Source of the DNA: Limibacillus sp.
Lineage (GTDB): Bacteria > Pseudomonadota > Alphaproteobacteria > Kiloniellales > CECT-8803
Reading direction: 5' to 3'
Assembly: GCA_037379885.1 (NCBI GenBank)
Contig: JARRJC010000007.1
Coordinates: forward strand, 1 to 58,469
Length of the DNA: 58,469 bases
In this document: positions 43,509-52,689 of the stretch, in pieces
How positions within the stretch are numbered: the first letter of the stretch is position 1
Layout of the letters: each line of letters starts with the position of its first letter
The notes under the pieces: generated by a model
What the model was told of the DNA's origin: nothing
Seen by the model: only the letters and a program-made list of their open reading frames with translations
Databases searched by the model: none
Program-made: the position numbers and the translations under genes

Positions 43509-44375
43509 ATGGAAGAATGGCTGACCGAGAACAAGCTGCCGATCGGTAAAGGGATCGACAGCGCAATCCGTTTCATTCAGGACCACGCGGCCTGGGCCTT
43601 CGACATCTTCACCGAGGGCCTTGAGGTGGTGATCGAGGGCTTGATCGACGCCTTGACCTGGGTGCCGCCGCTGCTGTTGGTGGCGCTCCTGGCCGGTGGC
43701 GCCTTTGCTCTCCATCGCTCCTGGAAGTTGACGGCGGTGATCGTCGGATCGCTGCTGCTGGTCATCAACCTCGGCTACTGGGAAGCCACCATCGAGACCC
43801 TGGCGCTGATCATCTTCGCCACCGGGGTTTGCATGCTGGTGGGCGTGCCGCTCGGCATCGCCGCGGCCCACCGGCCTTGGCTCTTCACCCTGCTGCGGCC
43901 GGTCCTCGACCTCATGCAGACGATTCCGACCTTCGTCTATCTGATCCCGACCTTGATCCTTTTCGGGCTGGGGGTCGTGCCGGGCCTGATCTCCACGGTG
44001 ATCTTCGCCATCCCGGCGCCGATCCGCCTGACCCATCTCGGCATCTCTTCGGTGCCCAAGCAACTGGTGGAGGCGGGCGAGTCCTTTGGCGCGACCAAGT
44101 CGCAGCTGCTCTGGAAGGTCGAACTGCCCCATGCCCTGCCGACCATCATGGCGGGGCTCACCCAGTGCATCATGCTGTCGCTTTCCATGGTGGTGATCGC
44201 CGCCCTCGTCGGGGCCGACGGTCTGGGCAAGCCGGTGGTGCGCGCGCTGAACACCGTCAACATCGCCCAGGGTTTCGAGGCCGGGCTCGCCATCGTGATC
44301 CTGGCGATCCTGCTGGACCGCGTCTGCAAGCAGCCCGGCGAACGCCGCGCGCCGGCGAAGAAGAAGGAGGGCTGA
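43509..44375 (+). CDS. choW: Choline ABC transporter permease ChoW
   Basis: Inner-membrane permease of 288 residues from the ATG at 43509 (GTG at 43500 is possible, but GTGGAGCGC suits as ribosome site). The cytoplasmic EAA loop is LVEAGESFGATKSQLLWKVE with LPHALPTIMAGLTQ, and helices such as LIIFATGVCMLVGVPLGIAA are typical of ProW/ChoW. Part of the choXWV importer; 4 bases before choV. Confidence 0.93.
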   Translation: MEEWLTENKLPIGKGIDSAIRFIQDHAAWAFDIFTEGLEVVIEGLIDALTWVPPLLLVALLAGGAFALHRSWKLTAVIVGSLLLVINLGYWEATIETLALIIFATGVCMLVGVPLGIAAAHRPWLFTLLRPVLDLMQTIPTFVYLIPTLILFGLGVVPGLISTVIFAIPAPIRLTHLGISSVPKQLVEAGESFGATKSQLLWKVELPHALPTIMAGLTQCIMLSLSMVVIAALVGADGLGKPVVRALNTVNIAQGFEAGLAIVILAILLDRVCKQPGERRAPAKKKEG

Positions 44376-44379
44376 GATC

Positions 44380-45567
44380 ATGAGCGCCGTTTCCTTCGAA
44401 AAGGTCGACATCATCTTTGGGGACAGCCCCAAGACGGCTCTGCCCCTGCTCGACGAGGGCAAGACACGCGACGAGATCCTGGCCGCCACCGGTCAGGTGC
44501 TGGGCGTGGCCGACGCGACGCTGGAGGTCGAGGAGGGCTCGATCTGCGTCCTCATGGGCCTCTCCGGCTCCGGCAAGTCGACGCTGCTGCGCGCCGTCAA
44601 CGGCCTCAACAAGGTGACGCGCGGCCGGGTCGTGGTCCGCGCGCGCGGTCAAAAGGAAGTGGATGTCGCCAACTGTTCCGGCTCGGCCCTGCGGCAACTG
44701 CGCATGAACTCGGTCGCCATGGTGTTTCAGCAGTTCGCCCTGCTGCCCTGGCGCACGGTGGAGGAGAACGTGGGCCTGGGCCTGGAGCTGCGCGGCCTCG
44801 GCAAGGCCGAACGCCAGAGGGTCGTCAAGGACAAGCTCGAGCTGGTCGGCTTGGGGCAGTGGGCCACCAAGTACGCCCATGAGCTTTCCGGCGGCATGCA
44901 GCAGCGCGTGGGCCTCGCCCGCGCCTTTGCGACCGACGCCGACATCCTGCTGATGGACGAGCCTTTCTCCGCTTTGGACCCGCTGATCCGCGACCACCTG
45001 CAGGATGAGCTTCTTGAACTGCAAGAGCGGCTCAACAAGACCATCGTCTTCGTGTCCCACGACCTGGACGAAGCGCTGAAGCTCGGCAACAAGATCGCCA
45101 TCATGGAGGGCGGGCGCATCGTGCAGGCCGGGGAGGCGGAGGAGATCGTGCTCAATCCCGCCAGCGACTACGTGGCCGAGTTCGTCGCGCACATGAACCC
45201 CTTGAAGGTGCTGCGCGGCGGCACCCTGATGCGCGAGCTGGCCGACCTGCCGCGTGAGGGGGAGAGCCTGCTGCTTTCGTCTGAGAGCGGGCTCAAGGTG
45301 ACGCTGTCCGCCGAAGGGCGTCCGGCATCCGCTGAGAAGTCAGGCGTGCCGGTCGAGATCCTGGCCGAAGGTGCGCGGGCGGGCTGCCTGCCCTGCATCT
45401 CTCCCGAGGTGCCCATGTCCGAGATCATCGCGCTGCGCCACAGCTGCGGCCTGCCGGTTCTGATGGTCGAGGATGGGAAGCTCGTCGGCGTCTGCGATGA
45501 CGAGGCGATCTACGGCGGCATCATGCGCCAGTCCCAGGGCAGCGCCCAGAAGACCGACGCGGCCTAG
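44380..45567 (+). CDS. choV: Choline ABC transporter ATP-binding protein ChoV
   Basis: ATPase of 395 residues. Walker A is MGLSGSGKSTLLRAV, the signature is LSGGMQQRVGLARA, Walker B is ILLMDEPFSALDPL, and the Q loop is VFQQFALLPWRTV. As in ProV/ChoV there is an N-terminal extension (PKTALPLLDEGKTRDEI) and a C-terminal region (residues 280-390) resembling CBS-like sensor modules, with the ending VEDGKLVGVCDDEAIYGGIM. It closes choXWV, convergent with bmt 22 bases away. Confidence 0.94.
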   Translation: MSAVSFEKVDIIFGDSPKTALPLLDEGKTRDEILAATGQVLGVADATLEVEEGSICVLMGLSGSGKSTLLRAVNGLNKVTRGRVVVRARGQKEVDVANCSGSALRQLRMNSVAMVFQQFALLPWRTVEENVGLGLELRGLGKAERQRVVKDKLELVGLGQWATKYAHELSGGMQQRVGLARAFATDADILLMDEPFSALDPLIRDHLQDELLELQERLNKTIVFVSHDLDEALKLGNKIAIMEGGRIVQAGEAEEIVLNPASDYVAEFVAHMNPLKVLRGGTLMRELADLPREGESLLLSSESGLKVTLSAEGRPASAEKSGVPVEILAEGARAGCLPCISPEVPMSEIIALRHSCGLPVLMVEDGKLVGVCDDEAIYGGIMRQSQGSAQKTDAA

Positions 45568-45589
45568 GCTCTTACCTGCAAAACCGGGT

Positions 45590-46633
45590 CTAACCTCTTC
45601 GCCGGCGCCCGCGCTGGCCGCGGTCGCGCGTTGGACGCTCGCCCAGAGGCTGGCCGCTGCCGAGTGCCGCGCTGCCCGCCGATACCTCGCCGAGTTTGGC
45701 AACGATCGTCTCAAGGGTCGGCTTCGCGCCTTTTGCGTGGCTCTCCAAAGCGCTCTTCATCGCCCTCAGGTGGTCAGCCGTGGTGCCGCAGCATCCGCCG
45801 ATGATCCTGGCGCCGGCATCCAACGCCAGGCAGGCATAGGCGGCCATTAGCTCGGGCGTGCCGCTATAGACGATCTTGCCGCCTTCATAGCGCGGGATGC
45901 CGCAGTTGCTCTTTGCGATCAGGATGTCGTCCTCGCCGGCGGCGTCGCTCATCGAAAGCAGGGCCGTCACCAGTTCGGCGGCGCCCGTGCCGCAGTTGGC
46001 GCCATAGGCGGCGGGCCTGGCGTCAAGATTGTGCATGAGGTGAGCCACCGCCGCTGGCGTCACGCCCATCATGGTGCAGCCGTTGGTGTCGAAGGAGAGG
46101 GTGGAAACCACGGGCAGTCCGCTCTCCGCAGCGCCCGCGACAGCGGCTCTCAGTTCCTCGACGGAGGAGATGGTCTCGATCCAGATCAGGTCCGCTCCGC
46201 CAGCCGCCAGCGCCTTTGCCTGCTCGGCGAAAGCGCTCCTCGCATCGGCTTCGGAGAGCGTGCCGACCGGCTCCAGAATCTCGCCCGTGGGCCCGAGCGA
46301 ACCTGCGACCAGGACGGGGCGGTCCACGCTGTCGGCGGCGCGGCGCGCTATGGCGGCGGCGGCTTCGTTCAATTCGGCGACCCGGCCCTCGGCCTTGTGC
46401 AGCTTCAGGCGGTAGCGGTTGCCGCCGAAGGAGTTGGTCAGAATGATATCCGACCCGGCATCGACGAAGGATTTGTTGAGAGCGTAGACGCGCTCGGAGA
46501 ATTCCGGGTCGGTGTTCCAGAGTTCCGGAGCGTCGCCGCTTTCAAGTCCGGCGGCAAAAAGGTTTGTGCCCGTCGCACCGTCGGCGAGCAGCCAGGGGCG
46601 GGTGGAAAGCAGCTCGGTCAGCTTGTCAGTCAT
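45590..46633 (-). CDS. bmt: Betaine-homocysteine S-methyltransferase (Bmt)
   Basis: Zinc-dependent methyltransferase of 347 residues: LLADGATGTNLFAAGLESGD at the start, a TIM barrel with ILTNSFGGNRYRL and LVAGSLGPTGE, and the zinc cysteines in AYGANCGTGAAE and RIIGGCCGTTADHLRA. It would transfer a methyl group from glycine betaine to homocysteine, yielding methionine and dimethylglycine. The context supports this over S-methylmethionine use: choline uptake genes converge on it and a dimethylglycine-dehydrogenase-like gene precedes it on the same strand by 33 bases. The last 12 residues are Arg/Gly-rich, possibly a disordered tag. Confidence 0.87.
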   Translation of the reverse strand: MTDKLTELLSTRPWLLADGATGTNLFAAGLESGDAPELWNTDPEFSERVYALNKSFVDAGSDIILTNSFGGNRYRLKLHKAEGRVAELNEAAAAIARRAADSVDRPVLVAGSLGPTGEILEPVGTLSEADARSAFAEQAKALAAGGADLIWIETISSVEELRAAVAGAAESGLPVVSTLSFDTNGCTMMGVTPAAVAHLMHNLDARPAAYGANCGTGAAELVTALLSMSDAAGEDDILIAKSNCGIPRYEGGKIVYSGTPELMAAYACLALDAGARIIGGCCGTTADHLRAMKSALESHAKGAKPTLETIVAKLGEVSAGSAALGSGQPLGERPTRDRGQRGRRRRG

Positions 46634-46666
46634 GACGCATTCAATAACGCCGCCCAGCGGAAAAGG

Positions 46667-49087
46667 CTAGCTCCTCATCCGTTGATTTTCGGGATCGAAC
46701 AATGTCCGCGTAAAGAGTGTCGCTGGGCGACGCTCGCCCAGGATTTCGATCTCCACTTTCCGGCCCTCTTCGATGAGCCCGACGGGCAGGAACCCGAGCG
46801 CGACCGAGGTCGCGGCATGATGCGCGTAGCCGCCGGAGGTCACGAAGCCTACGACCTCACCATCTACCCAAATCGGCTCGTATCCGGCAACGTCGGCGTC
46901 CGACGCCTCCACCCGGAAGCTGCAGATGCGCCGCGCCGGGCCCTTGGCCCGCTCCTCCAGCGCGGCGGCCTTGCCGATGAAGTCGGCTGGCTTGTCGTAG
47001 GCGACGAAACGGTCGATGCCGGTTTCCGCCGGCAGGTAGTCCGGCTTGAACTCGGCCATCCAGGACCCGAAGGACTTCTCCAGGCGCAGCGACATCATGG
47101 CCCGCATGCCAAAGGGCTTCAGGCCCAGGTCCGCACCCGCCCGCGTCAGCGCCTCGTAAAGGGCGAGCTGCTGTTCGGCGGGCACGTAGATCTCATAGCC
47201 GAGATCGCCGGTGTAGGTGACCCGCTGAACCAGGGCGTCGCAGAGCCCGACCTCCAAGTGCCGCGCCGCCATGAAGGGCAGGGCTGCATGGGAGACATCG
47301 GCGCGCGCCACGCGGGACAGCAGATCGCGCGCTTTCGGTCCGGCGATCTGAAAGCCGATCCGCTTCAAGGAGACGTTATCGATGGTCACCGATCCGTCTG
47401 CCGGCAGGTTCATCTGGAACCAGCGCGAATGGAACGCCTGGGCGCTGTAGGACGCGGTCAGCTGGAAGGCTTCAGGGGCCAGGCGGGTCACGGTGAAGTC
47501 CCCGATGATCTTGCCCTTGGGGCTCAGCATGGGGGTCAGCGTGATGCGGCCCAGCTTGGGCATCCGGCCCGCCATGATCCGGTCGAGCCAGGCCTCGGCG
47601 CCGGGGCCGGAGACAAGATACTTGCCGAAGTTATGGATCTCGTTGATGCCCACGGCCTCGCGCACGGCCCGGCACTCAGCGGCCACGGTCTTAAAGGCGT
47701 TGGAGCGGCGGAAGGAGGGGACCTCGTAGGGCTCTTCTCCTTCCGGTGCGAAGTAGTTGACGTGTTCCAGGCCATAGCCCTGCCCGAAGACCGCGTTCTG
47801 AGCCTTCCAGAGCGGATAGACCGGCGTGGTGTCGAGCGGGCGCCCGGCGGGAAGCTCTTCGTTCGGGTAGGAGACGGAAAAGCGCCGCTGATAGTTCTCG
47901 ATCACCTTGTTGCGGGTATAGGCGCGCGTCACCCAGTCGCCGAAGCGTGCCACGTCCATGGCGTAGACATCGCGCGAGGCTTCGCCCTCCACCATCCATT
48001 CGGCCAGGGTCAGGCCCACGCCGCCGCCCTGGCTGAAGCCCGCCATGACGCCGCAGGCCGACCAGTAGTTCCGAAGCCCCGGCACCGGGCCGACCAGAGG
48101 GTTGCCGTCGGGCGCGAAGGTGAAGGGTCCGTTGATGATCCGCTTGATGCCCGCGCGCCCGAGACAGGGGTAGCGTTTGAAGGCGTATTCCAGGGGCTCG
48201 GCGATCCGGTCCAACTGGTCCGGCAGCAACTCGTGCCCGAAGTCCCAGGGGGTGCCGTCCACCGCCCAGGGGTCGCAGGCCTGCTCATAGATGCCGATCA
48301 CCAGCCCGCGGCCCTCCTGGCGCAGATAGCTCTCGCCCGCCGGGTCCATGACATGCGGCAGCTCGCTGCCGTGGTTGTAGACCTCCGGGATGTCCTCGGT
48401 GACCAGATACTGGTGCTCCATGGGATGCAGCGGCAGGAAGACGCCGGCCATGGCGCCCAGTTCACGCGCCCAAAGGCCGCCGGCGTTGACCACGTGCTCG
48501 GCTATCACCGTGCCCGCTTCGGTCACCACCTGCCAGGAGCCGTCGCTCTGCGGATTGAGTTCCAGCACCCGGTTTCGCAGGACGATCTCGGCGCCCTGGA
48601 GGCGGGCGGCGCGGGCGTAGGCGTGGGTCGTGCCGGAAGGATCCAGGTGGCCGTCGAGCGGATCGTAGAGCGCGCCGATCACACCCTCGGTGTTGGTGAT
48701 GGGGGAGAGCTTGGCGATCTCCTCCGGTCCGACGAGCTCGGTCTCCAGGCCCATGTAGCGGTGCTTGGCGCGCTCCTGCTTCAGGAAGTCCATGCGCTCG
48801 GGCGTGGTGGCCAGCGTCAGGCCGCCGACATGGTGCAGGCCGCAGGATTGGCCGGAAATCTCCTCAAGCTCCTTATAGAGCCGGATGGTGTAGCCCTGGA
48901 GCGCGGCCATGTTGGTATCGGCGTTGAGGGTGTGGAAGCCGCCGGCCGCGTGCCAGGTGGACCCGCTGGTCAACTCGGAGCGCTCGATCAGCTGGACATC
49001 CTTCCAGCCGAGCTTGGTCAGGTGATAGAGCACCGAGCAACCGACCACTCCGCCGCCGATCACGGCAACCCTTACGTGAGACTTCAC
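46667..49087 (-). CDS. Dimethylglycine/sarcosine dehydrogenase-like flavoprotein with GcvT domain
   Basis: Two-domain enzyme of 806 residues. The first 400 residues form an FAD oxidoreductase: RVAVIGGGVVGCSVLYHLTK, and ELTSGSTWHAAGGFHTLNAD, where His is the expected covalent FAD site. The second part is a GcvT-like folate domain: IHNFGKYLVSGPGAEAWLDR, LTYTGDLGYEIYVPAEQQLA-type VTYTGDLGYEIYVPAEQ and GFLPVGLIEEGRKVEIEILG near the end. It should oxidatively demethylate a methylated glycine and pass the one-carbon unit to tetrahydrofolate. Upstream of bmt on the same strand, so the two likely share a transcript and act in series on betaine. Exact substrate (dimethylglycine or sarcosine) is not fixed by sequence. 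Confidence 0.88.
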   Translation of the reverse strand: MKSHVRVAVIGGGVVGCSVLYHLTKLGWKDVQLIERSELTSGSTWHAAGGFHTLNADTNMAALQGYTIRLYKELEEISGQSCGLHHVGGLTLATTPERMDFLKQERAKHRYMGLETELVGPEEIAKLSPITNTEGVIGALYDPLDGHLDPSGTTHAYARAARLQGAEIVLRNRVLELNPQSDGSWQVVTEAGTVIAEHVVNAGGLWARELGAMAGVFLPLHPMEHQYLVTEDIPEVYNHGSELPHVMDPAGESYLRQEGRGLVIGIYEQACDPWAVDGTPWDFGHELLPDQLDRIAEPLEYAFKRYPCLGRAGIKRIINGPFTFAPDGNPLVGPVPGLRNYWSACGVMAGFSQGGGVGLTLAEWMVEGEASRDVYAMDVARFGDWVTRAYTRNKVIENYQRRFSVSYPNEELPAGRPLDTTPVYPLWKAQNAVFGQGYGLEHVNYFAPEGEEPYEVPSFRRSNAFKTVAAECRAVREAVGINEIHNFGKYLVSGPGAEAWLDRIMAGRMPKLGRITLTPMLSPKGKIIGDFTVTRLAPEAFQLTASYSAQAFHSRWFQMNLPADGSVTIDNVSLKRIGFQIAGPKARDLLSRVARADVSHAALPFMAARHLEVGLCDALVQRVTYTGDLGYEIYVPAEQQLALYEALTRAGADLGLKPFGMRAMMSLRLEKSFGSWMAEFKPDYLPAETGIDRFVAYDKPADFIGKAAALEERAKGPARRICSFRVEASDADVAGYEPIWVDGEVVGFVTSGGYAHHAATSVALGFLPVGLIEEGRKVEIEILGERRPATLFTRTLFDPENQRMRS

Positions 49088-49267
49088 CGCCGCTCCTCCT
49101 CATCACAGGCTGCGTGCTTTTAGGATCGGCAGAGTGCACGCAGCTGCTTTGTTTCGTCCAGCCTCGCGTTCGCTCCGCCCTGGTGTCTCTGCGGCGGGAC
49201 TGGCGCCGGGGGCGAAAGTTTGGCTAGCTAAGCTCTCCAAGCTGCTTTTCAGCAAAGGTCAAGGACC

Positions 49268-49885
49268 ATGCCGCTCGATCTCTATCTCGCCTTCGTGGTC
49301 GCCGCGTTCGTGGTGATCATCGTGCCCGGGCCGGTGGTGTCCCTGGTGATCGCCAATGCCCTGCGCCACGGCAGCGGCTATGCGCTGGTGAGTCTCGCAG
49401 GCACGCAGAGCGGCACCGCCCTGCTGCTGGCCGCCGTGGGCCTCGGCCTCTCCTTCCTGATCGGGGTCATGGCCGAGTGGTTCGACTGGGTGCGCTGGAT
49501 CGGTGCTGCCTATCTCATCTGGCTGGGCGTGCAGCGGCTGCGCGAGGGCGGGCGGCTGGAGGGTGTCGAGCCCGAACCGCGCCTGCCCTTCGGGAAGCTG
49601 TTCCTGCAAGGTTTTCTGATCTCGCTCTCCAATCCCAAGTCCATGGCCTTCCTGGCGGTCTTCCTGCCGCAGTTCATCGATCCCGGCGAAGCGGCGGGGC
49701 CGCAGATGGCGCTGCTCTGCGTCACCTTCTGGGTGATCGCGTTGCTGGGCGACGGTCTCTACGCGCTGGCGGCGGGCGGCGCGCGGCGCTGGTTTTCGAA
49801 GCCCGGGCGGCTACGCTGGATCAACCGCGTGACAGGGTCGGTCCTGATCGCCGGGGGCGCCTGGCTGGCCCTGGCGAGACGGTGA
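49268..49885 (+). CDS. LysE family amino acid exporter
   Basis: Membrane protein of 205 residues with six predicted helices. The start LYLAFVVAAFVVIIVPGPVV contains the family PGP motif, then ANALRHGSGYALVSLAGTQS, and FLISLSNPKSMAFLAVFLPQ in the middle, the standard LysE/RhtB pattern. It exports amino acids or related small molecules, perhaps products of betaine breakdown (inference). It follows AGCTGCTTTTCAGCAAAGG; next gene is 98 bases on in the same direction. Confidence 0.9.
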   Translation: MPLDLYLAFVVAAFVVIIVPGPVVSLVIANALRHGSGYALVSLAGTQSGTALLLAAVGLGLSFLIGVMAEWFDWVRWIGAAYLIWLGVQRLREGGRLEGVEPEPRLPFGKLFLQGFLISLSNPKSMAFLAVFLPQFIDPGEAAGPQMALLCVTFWVIALLGDGLYALAAGGARRWFSKPGRLRWINRVTGSVLIAGGAWLALARR

Positions 49886-49983
49886 TAGTTTCCGTCGCAG
49901 CTAGCCTATTGGAGAAACCGCAAAGGCGGTGCACTCTCCTTCCTTGAAACATCCGACAACCCCTTTTTCTTGGGAAGGTCAGC

Positions 49984-51531
49984 ATGGCCGACGAGGAACG
50001 GCGCGGCAGGCGGCGGGGCAGCCGCCGGGAGAGCAGCGGATCGCGGCGCGGTTTTCACCAGCTCCCCTGGCGGCGCGTGGAGAACCGCTTCCCGCCCATC
50101 GAAGTCCTGAGCGCCGATGAGTTGCAGGCCATTCAGGAGGCGTCGCTCACCATCCTCGAGGAAATCGGCATGGATTTCCTCCATCCCGATGCGATCGAGT
50201 ACCTGAAGCAGGCGGGCGCCGAGACCGCGGCGGGCAGTCAGCGCGTGCGCTTCGACCGTGCGCTGGTCCTGGAGCTGGTGGGCAAGGCGCCTGAGCGCTT
50301 CACCTTTCACGCCCGCAACCCGGAGAAGCATCTTGAGATCGGCGGACGCTGCATGGTCTTCGGCTCGGTGGGGAGCGCACCCAACGTGTCCGACCTGGAC
50401 GGCGGCCGGCGTGTCGGCAACTTCAAGGACTACTGCAATCTGGTCCGCCTTTGCCAGAGCCTCAACATCATCCATCTGGTCTCGGGCTATCCGGTGGAGC
50501 CGGTCGATCTCGATCCCTCGACCCGTCACCTCGACGCGGTGGCGGCCTGCGTCACGCTGACCGACAAATGCTTTCACGGCTACGCGCTGGGCCGCGAGCG
50601 GATGCTGGACGCGATCGAGATCGCGCGCATCGGACGCGGTCTGGACGAGGAGGGGCTGCTGCGCGAGCCCTCCCTCTACACCATCGTCAACACCTCCTCG
50701 CCGCTGAGGCTGGACGGCCCGATGATCGAGGGCCTGATCGAGATGGCGCGGCGCAATCAGATCGTGGCGATCACGCCCTTCACGCTCTCGGGCGCGATGG
50801 CCCCGGCGACCATCGCGGGCGCGTTGGCCCAGCAGAATGCCGAGGCGCTGGCGGGGCTGGCGCTGGTGCAGGCGGTGCGGCCCGGCGCGCCGGTGATCTA
50901 TGGCGGTTTCACCTCCAACGTGGACATGAAGAGCGGCGCCCCGGCCTTCGGTACGCCGGAGTACGTGCGCGCCGCCTTCGCGGGCGGGCAGCTCGCGCGG
51001 CTGAACCGCCTTCCCTACCGCTCCTCCAACGTCAATGCCTCCAACGCGGTCGACGCCCAGGCAGCCTATGAATCGCAGATGTCGATCTGGGGCGCCGTGA
51101 TGGGACACGTGAACCTGATGATGCACGCCGCTGGATGGATGGAGGGGGGCCTCACGGCCTCCTACGAGAAGGTCATTCTCGACGCGGAGATGCTTCAGGG
51201 CATGGCCGAGGTGCTGCAACCCCTCGACGTCAGCGAGGAGGCGCTGGGCCTCGACGCCATTCGCGAAGTGGGCCCCGGCGGGCATTACTTCGGCGCGGCC
51301 CATACGCTGAAGCGCTATGAGACGGCCTTCTACAGTCCCTTCCTCTCGGACTGGCGGAACTACGAGACCTGGAGCGAGGGCGGCGCACTCGACGCGACCC
51401 AGCGCGCGAACCTGATCTACAAGGACTTGCTTGAGAGCTACGAGCAGCCCGATCTGGATCCAGCCATCGCCGAAGAGCTTGAGAGCTTCGTGGAGCGGCG
51501 CAAGCGCGAAGGCGGCGTCAAGGCCGCCTGA
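49984..51531 (+). CDS. MttB-family (trimethylamine methyltransferase-like) protein without pyrrolysine
   Basis: Protein of 515 residues in the MttB/COG5598 family. Residues 1-38 are basic and disordered (GRRRGSRRESSGSRRG). The TIM-barrel body shows SLTILEEIGMDFLHPDAIEY, IVNTSSPLRLDGPMIEGLIE, MAPATIAGALAQQNAEALAG and REVGPGGHYFGAAHTLKRYE. The frame is unbroken with no internal TAG, so it is a non-pyrrolysine homologue, a group that includes glycine betaine methyltransferases such as MtgB. No corrinoid protein gene is near. With bmt and the dimethylglycine-dehydrogenase-like gene as neighbours, a quaternary-amine substrate is likely, which is inference. A weak GGGAAGG site precedes the ATG. Confidence 0.85.
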   Translation: MADEERRGRRRGSRRESSGSRRGFHQLPWRRVENRFPPIEVLSADELQAIQEASLTILEEIGMDFLHPDAIEYLKQAGAETAAGSQRVRFDRALVLELVGKAPERFTFHARNPEKHLEIGGRCMVFGSVGSAPNVSDLDGGRRVGNFKDYCNLVRLCQSLNIIHLVSGYPVEPVDLDPSTRHLDAVAACVTLTDKCFHGYALGRERMLDAIEIARIGRGLDEEGLLREPSLYTIVNTSSPLRLDGPMIEGLIEMARRNQIVAITPFTLSGAMAPATIAGALAQQNAEALAGLALVQAVRPGAPVIYGGFTSNVDMKSGAPAFGTPEYVRAAFAGGQLARLNRLPYRSSNVNASNAVDAQAAYESQMSIWGAVMGHVNLMMHAAGWMEGGLTASYEKVILDAEMLQGMAEVLQPLDVSEEALGLDAIREVGPGGHYFGAAHTLKRYETAFYSPFLSDWRNYETWSEGGALDATQRANLIYKDLLESYEQPDLDPAIAEELESFVERRKREGGVKAA

Positions 51532-51574
51532 GGCGGCGTTTCAGGACTGGCGGAGTTTCAAGATTGGCCGCGTG

Positions 51575-52540
51575 TCAGGACTGGCTGCCGGGCCGGGTGC
51601 CGGTCGCCGTGGCGTAAGCGGGTTCGCGCCGCTCGGCGGGATGCAGCGGGTGCTCCTTCACGCGCAGCAGATAGCGGGCGAGGAGACTTCGGTAACCGTC
51701 GATGCTCTCGCCTGCGCCCGGGGACTCTTCCGGCCGGGTGGCGCGCCAGGCGGCCGGAATGCGATACCAGGGAAGACCCGGCTGCGCGTGGTGGACGGAG
51801 TGAAGGTTGTTGTTGAGGAACAGCAGCGCGAGAGGAGCCTCGGCCTTGAGGGTCGCGGTGCGCTCGGTCACGCCGGTCGCCGCCCGGTGCTCGGCGAAGG
51901 AGCGCAGCGAGGTCAGCGAAAGTCCGGGATAGACGAAGAACAGCAGATAGGCCCAAAGGCTCATGCCGGCCACCGAGAGCACCCAATAGAGCACCAGTGC
52001 GGCGCCGAGAAGGTGCAGGGCCCAGGCCGCGAGCAGCTTGCCATCGCCGCGCAGCAGCCCGCCCGCCAATTCCGCCAGGCTCTTGGCCGTGATCACGACA
52101 GGGGCCAGAAGCAGCCTGCCGAGAAGACTGTTGTAGGCCCGCAGGAAGCCGCGCCCCGGCGCGCCGATCCGCTGCCAGGTCGCCGCGGTCACGTAGTAGC
52201 TCTCCGGATCCTCCAAGGGGTCCGTCAGCCATTCGTTGCGGTGATGCCGCAGGTGGCTCTCGCGATAGAGATCGAAGGGCAAGATCAGCCAGGGGCTGGG
52301 CAGAACCAGCAGGCGGTTGACCAGAGGCCAGGGAGTCGGGTGCCCGTGCACCACCTCGTGCTGAAGCGAGCCGTGCCAGGCGACGAAGTACCCGCCGAGA
52401 AGCAGAAGCAGAGGCCAGGGAACGAGGCTGTGGAAGAGGGTCAGGAGCGCCAGGCCGCCGTAAATTGCAATCGCCAGCGCAAGCGTCGGATACTCGACTT
52501 TGCGAAGGGAGATGGCCAATGTGGCTGGCGCGGCGGTCAT
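51575..52540 (-). CDS. Fatty acid desaturase / membrane di-iron protein
   Basis: Membrane-bound di-iron protein of 321 residues. The three His boxes are HEVVH in SLQHEVVHGHPTPW, HLRHH in YRESHLRHHRNEWL and HSVHH in NNLHSVHHAQPG, with membrane helices in between. It belongs to the FA_desaturase superfamily that includes desaturases and hydroxylases of lipids or alkanes. The head group or chain used as substrate cannot be said. It is divergent from the XRE regulator; three small palindromes lie in the shared 149-base gap. The C-terminal 25 residues are probably disordered. Confidence 0.88.
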   Translation of the reverse strand: MTAAPATLAISLRKVEYPTLALAIAIYGGLALLTLFHSLVPWPLLLLLGGYFVAWHGSLQHEVVHGHPTPWPLVNRLLVLPSPWLILPFDLYRESHLRHHRNEWLTDPLEDPESYYVTAATWQRIGAPGRGFLRAYNSLLGRLLLAPVVITAKSLAELAGGLLRGDGKLLAAWALHLLGAALVLYWVLSVAGMSLWAYLLFFVYPGLSLTSLRSFAEHRAATGVTERTATLKAEAPLALLFLNNNLHSVHHAQPGLPWYRIPAAWRATRPEESPGAGESIDGYRSLLARYLLRVKEHPLHPAERREPAYATATGTRPGSQS

Positions 52541-52622
52541 GCGGCCTCCTGGACAGTTTTAAAGAACGACGACGCAGGGTGTTGCGAAGAGTGGGTGTTG
52601 CGAATCGCAGATGTTGTACAAA

Positions 52623-52668
52623 CACCACGGCTGTGGTGAATAATCACCATAAGTGACTAAAGCAGTCA
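52623..52668. promoter_or_regulatory. Cluster of overlapping palindromes between desaturase and XRE regulator
   Basis: CACCAC-GGCT-GTGGTG (52623-52638), TGGTGA-ATAA-TCACCA (52634-52649) and TGACT-AAAGC-AGTCA (52654-52668) are perfect inverted repeats in a row. They sit 22-67 bases before the regulator's start and 83-128 bases before the desaturase start, as expected for an operator of the adjacent regulator. Confidence 0.6.
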
Positions 52669-52689
52669 AGCAGGAGTTCTGAGCCGGGC

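Noticed and set aside
42318-44489. Long minus-strand frame opposite choX and choW
   Set aside because: Antisense shadow with His/Gln/Arg-rich product; plus strand carries signal peptide and transporter motifs.
46031-49123. 1030-codon plus-strand frame opposite the flavoprotein gene
   Set aside because: Antisense shadow; the FAD and GcvT motifs are in the minus-strand frame.
49984-51531. Possible pyrrolysine (in-frame TAG) in the MttB-family gene
   Set aside because: The frame is unbroken with no internal TAG, and the protein is full-length without read-through.
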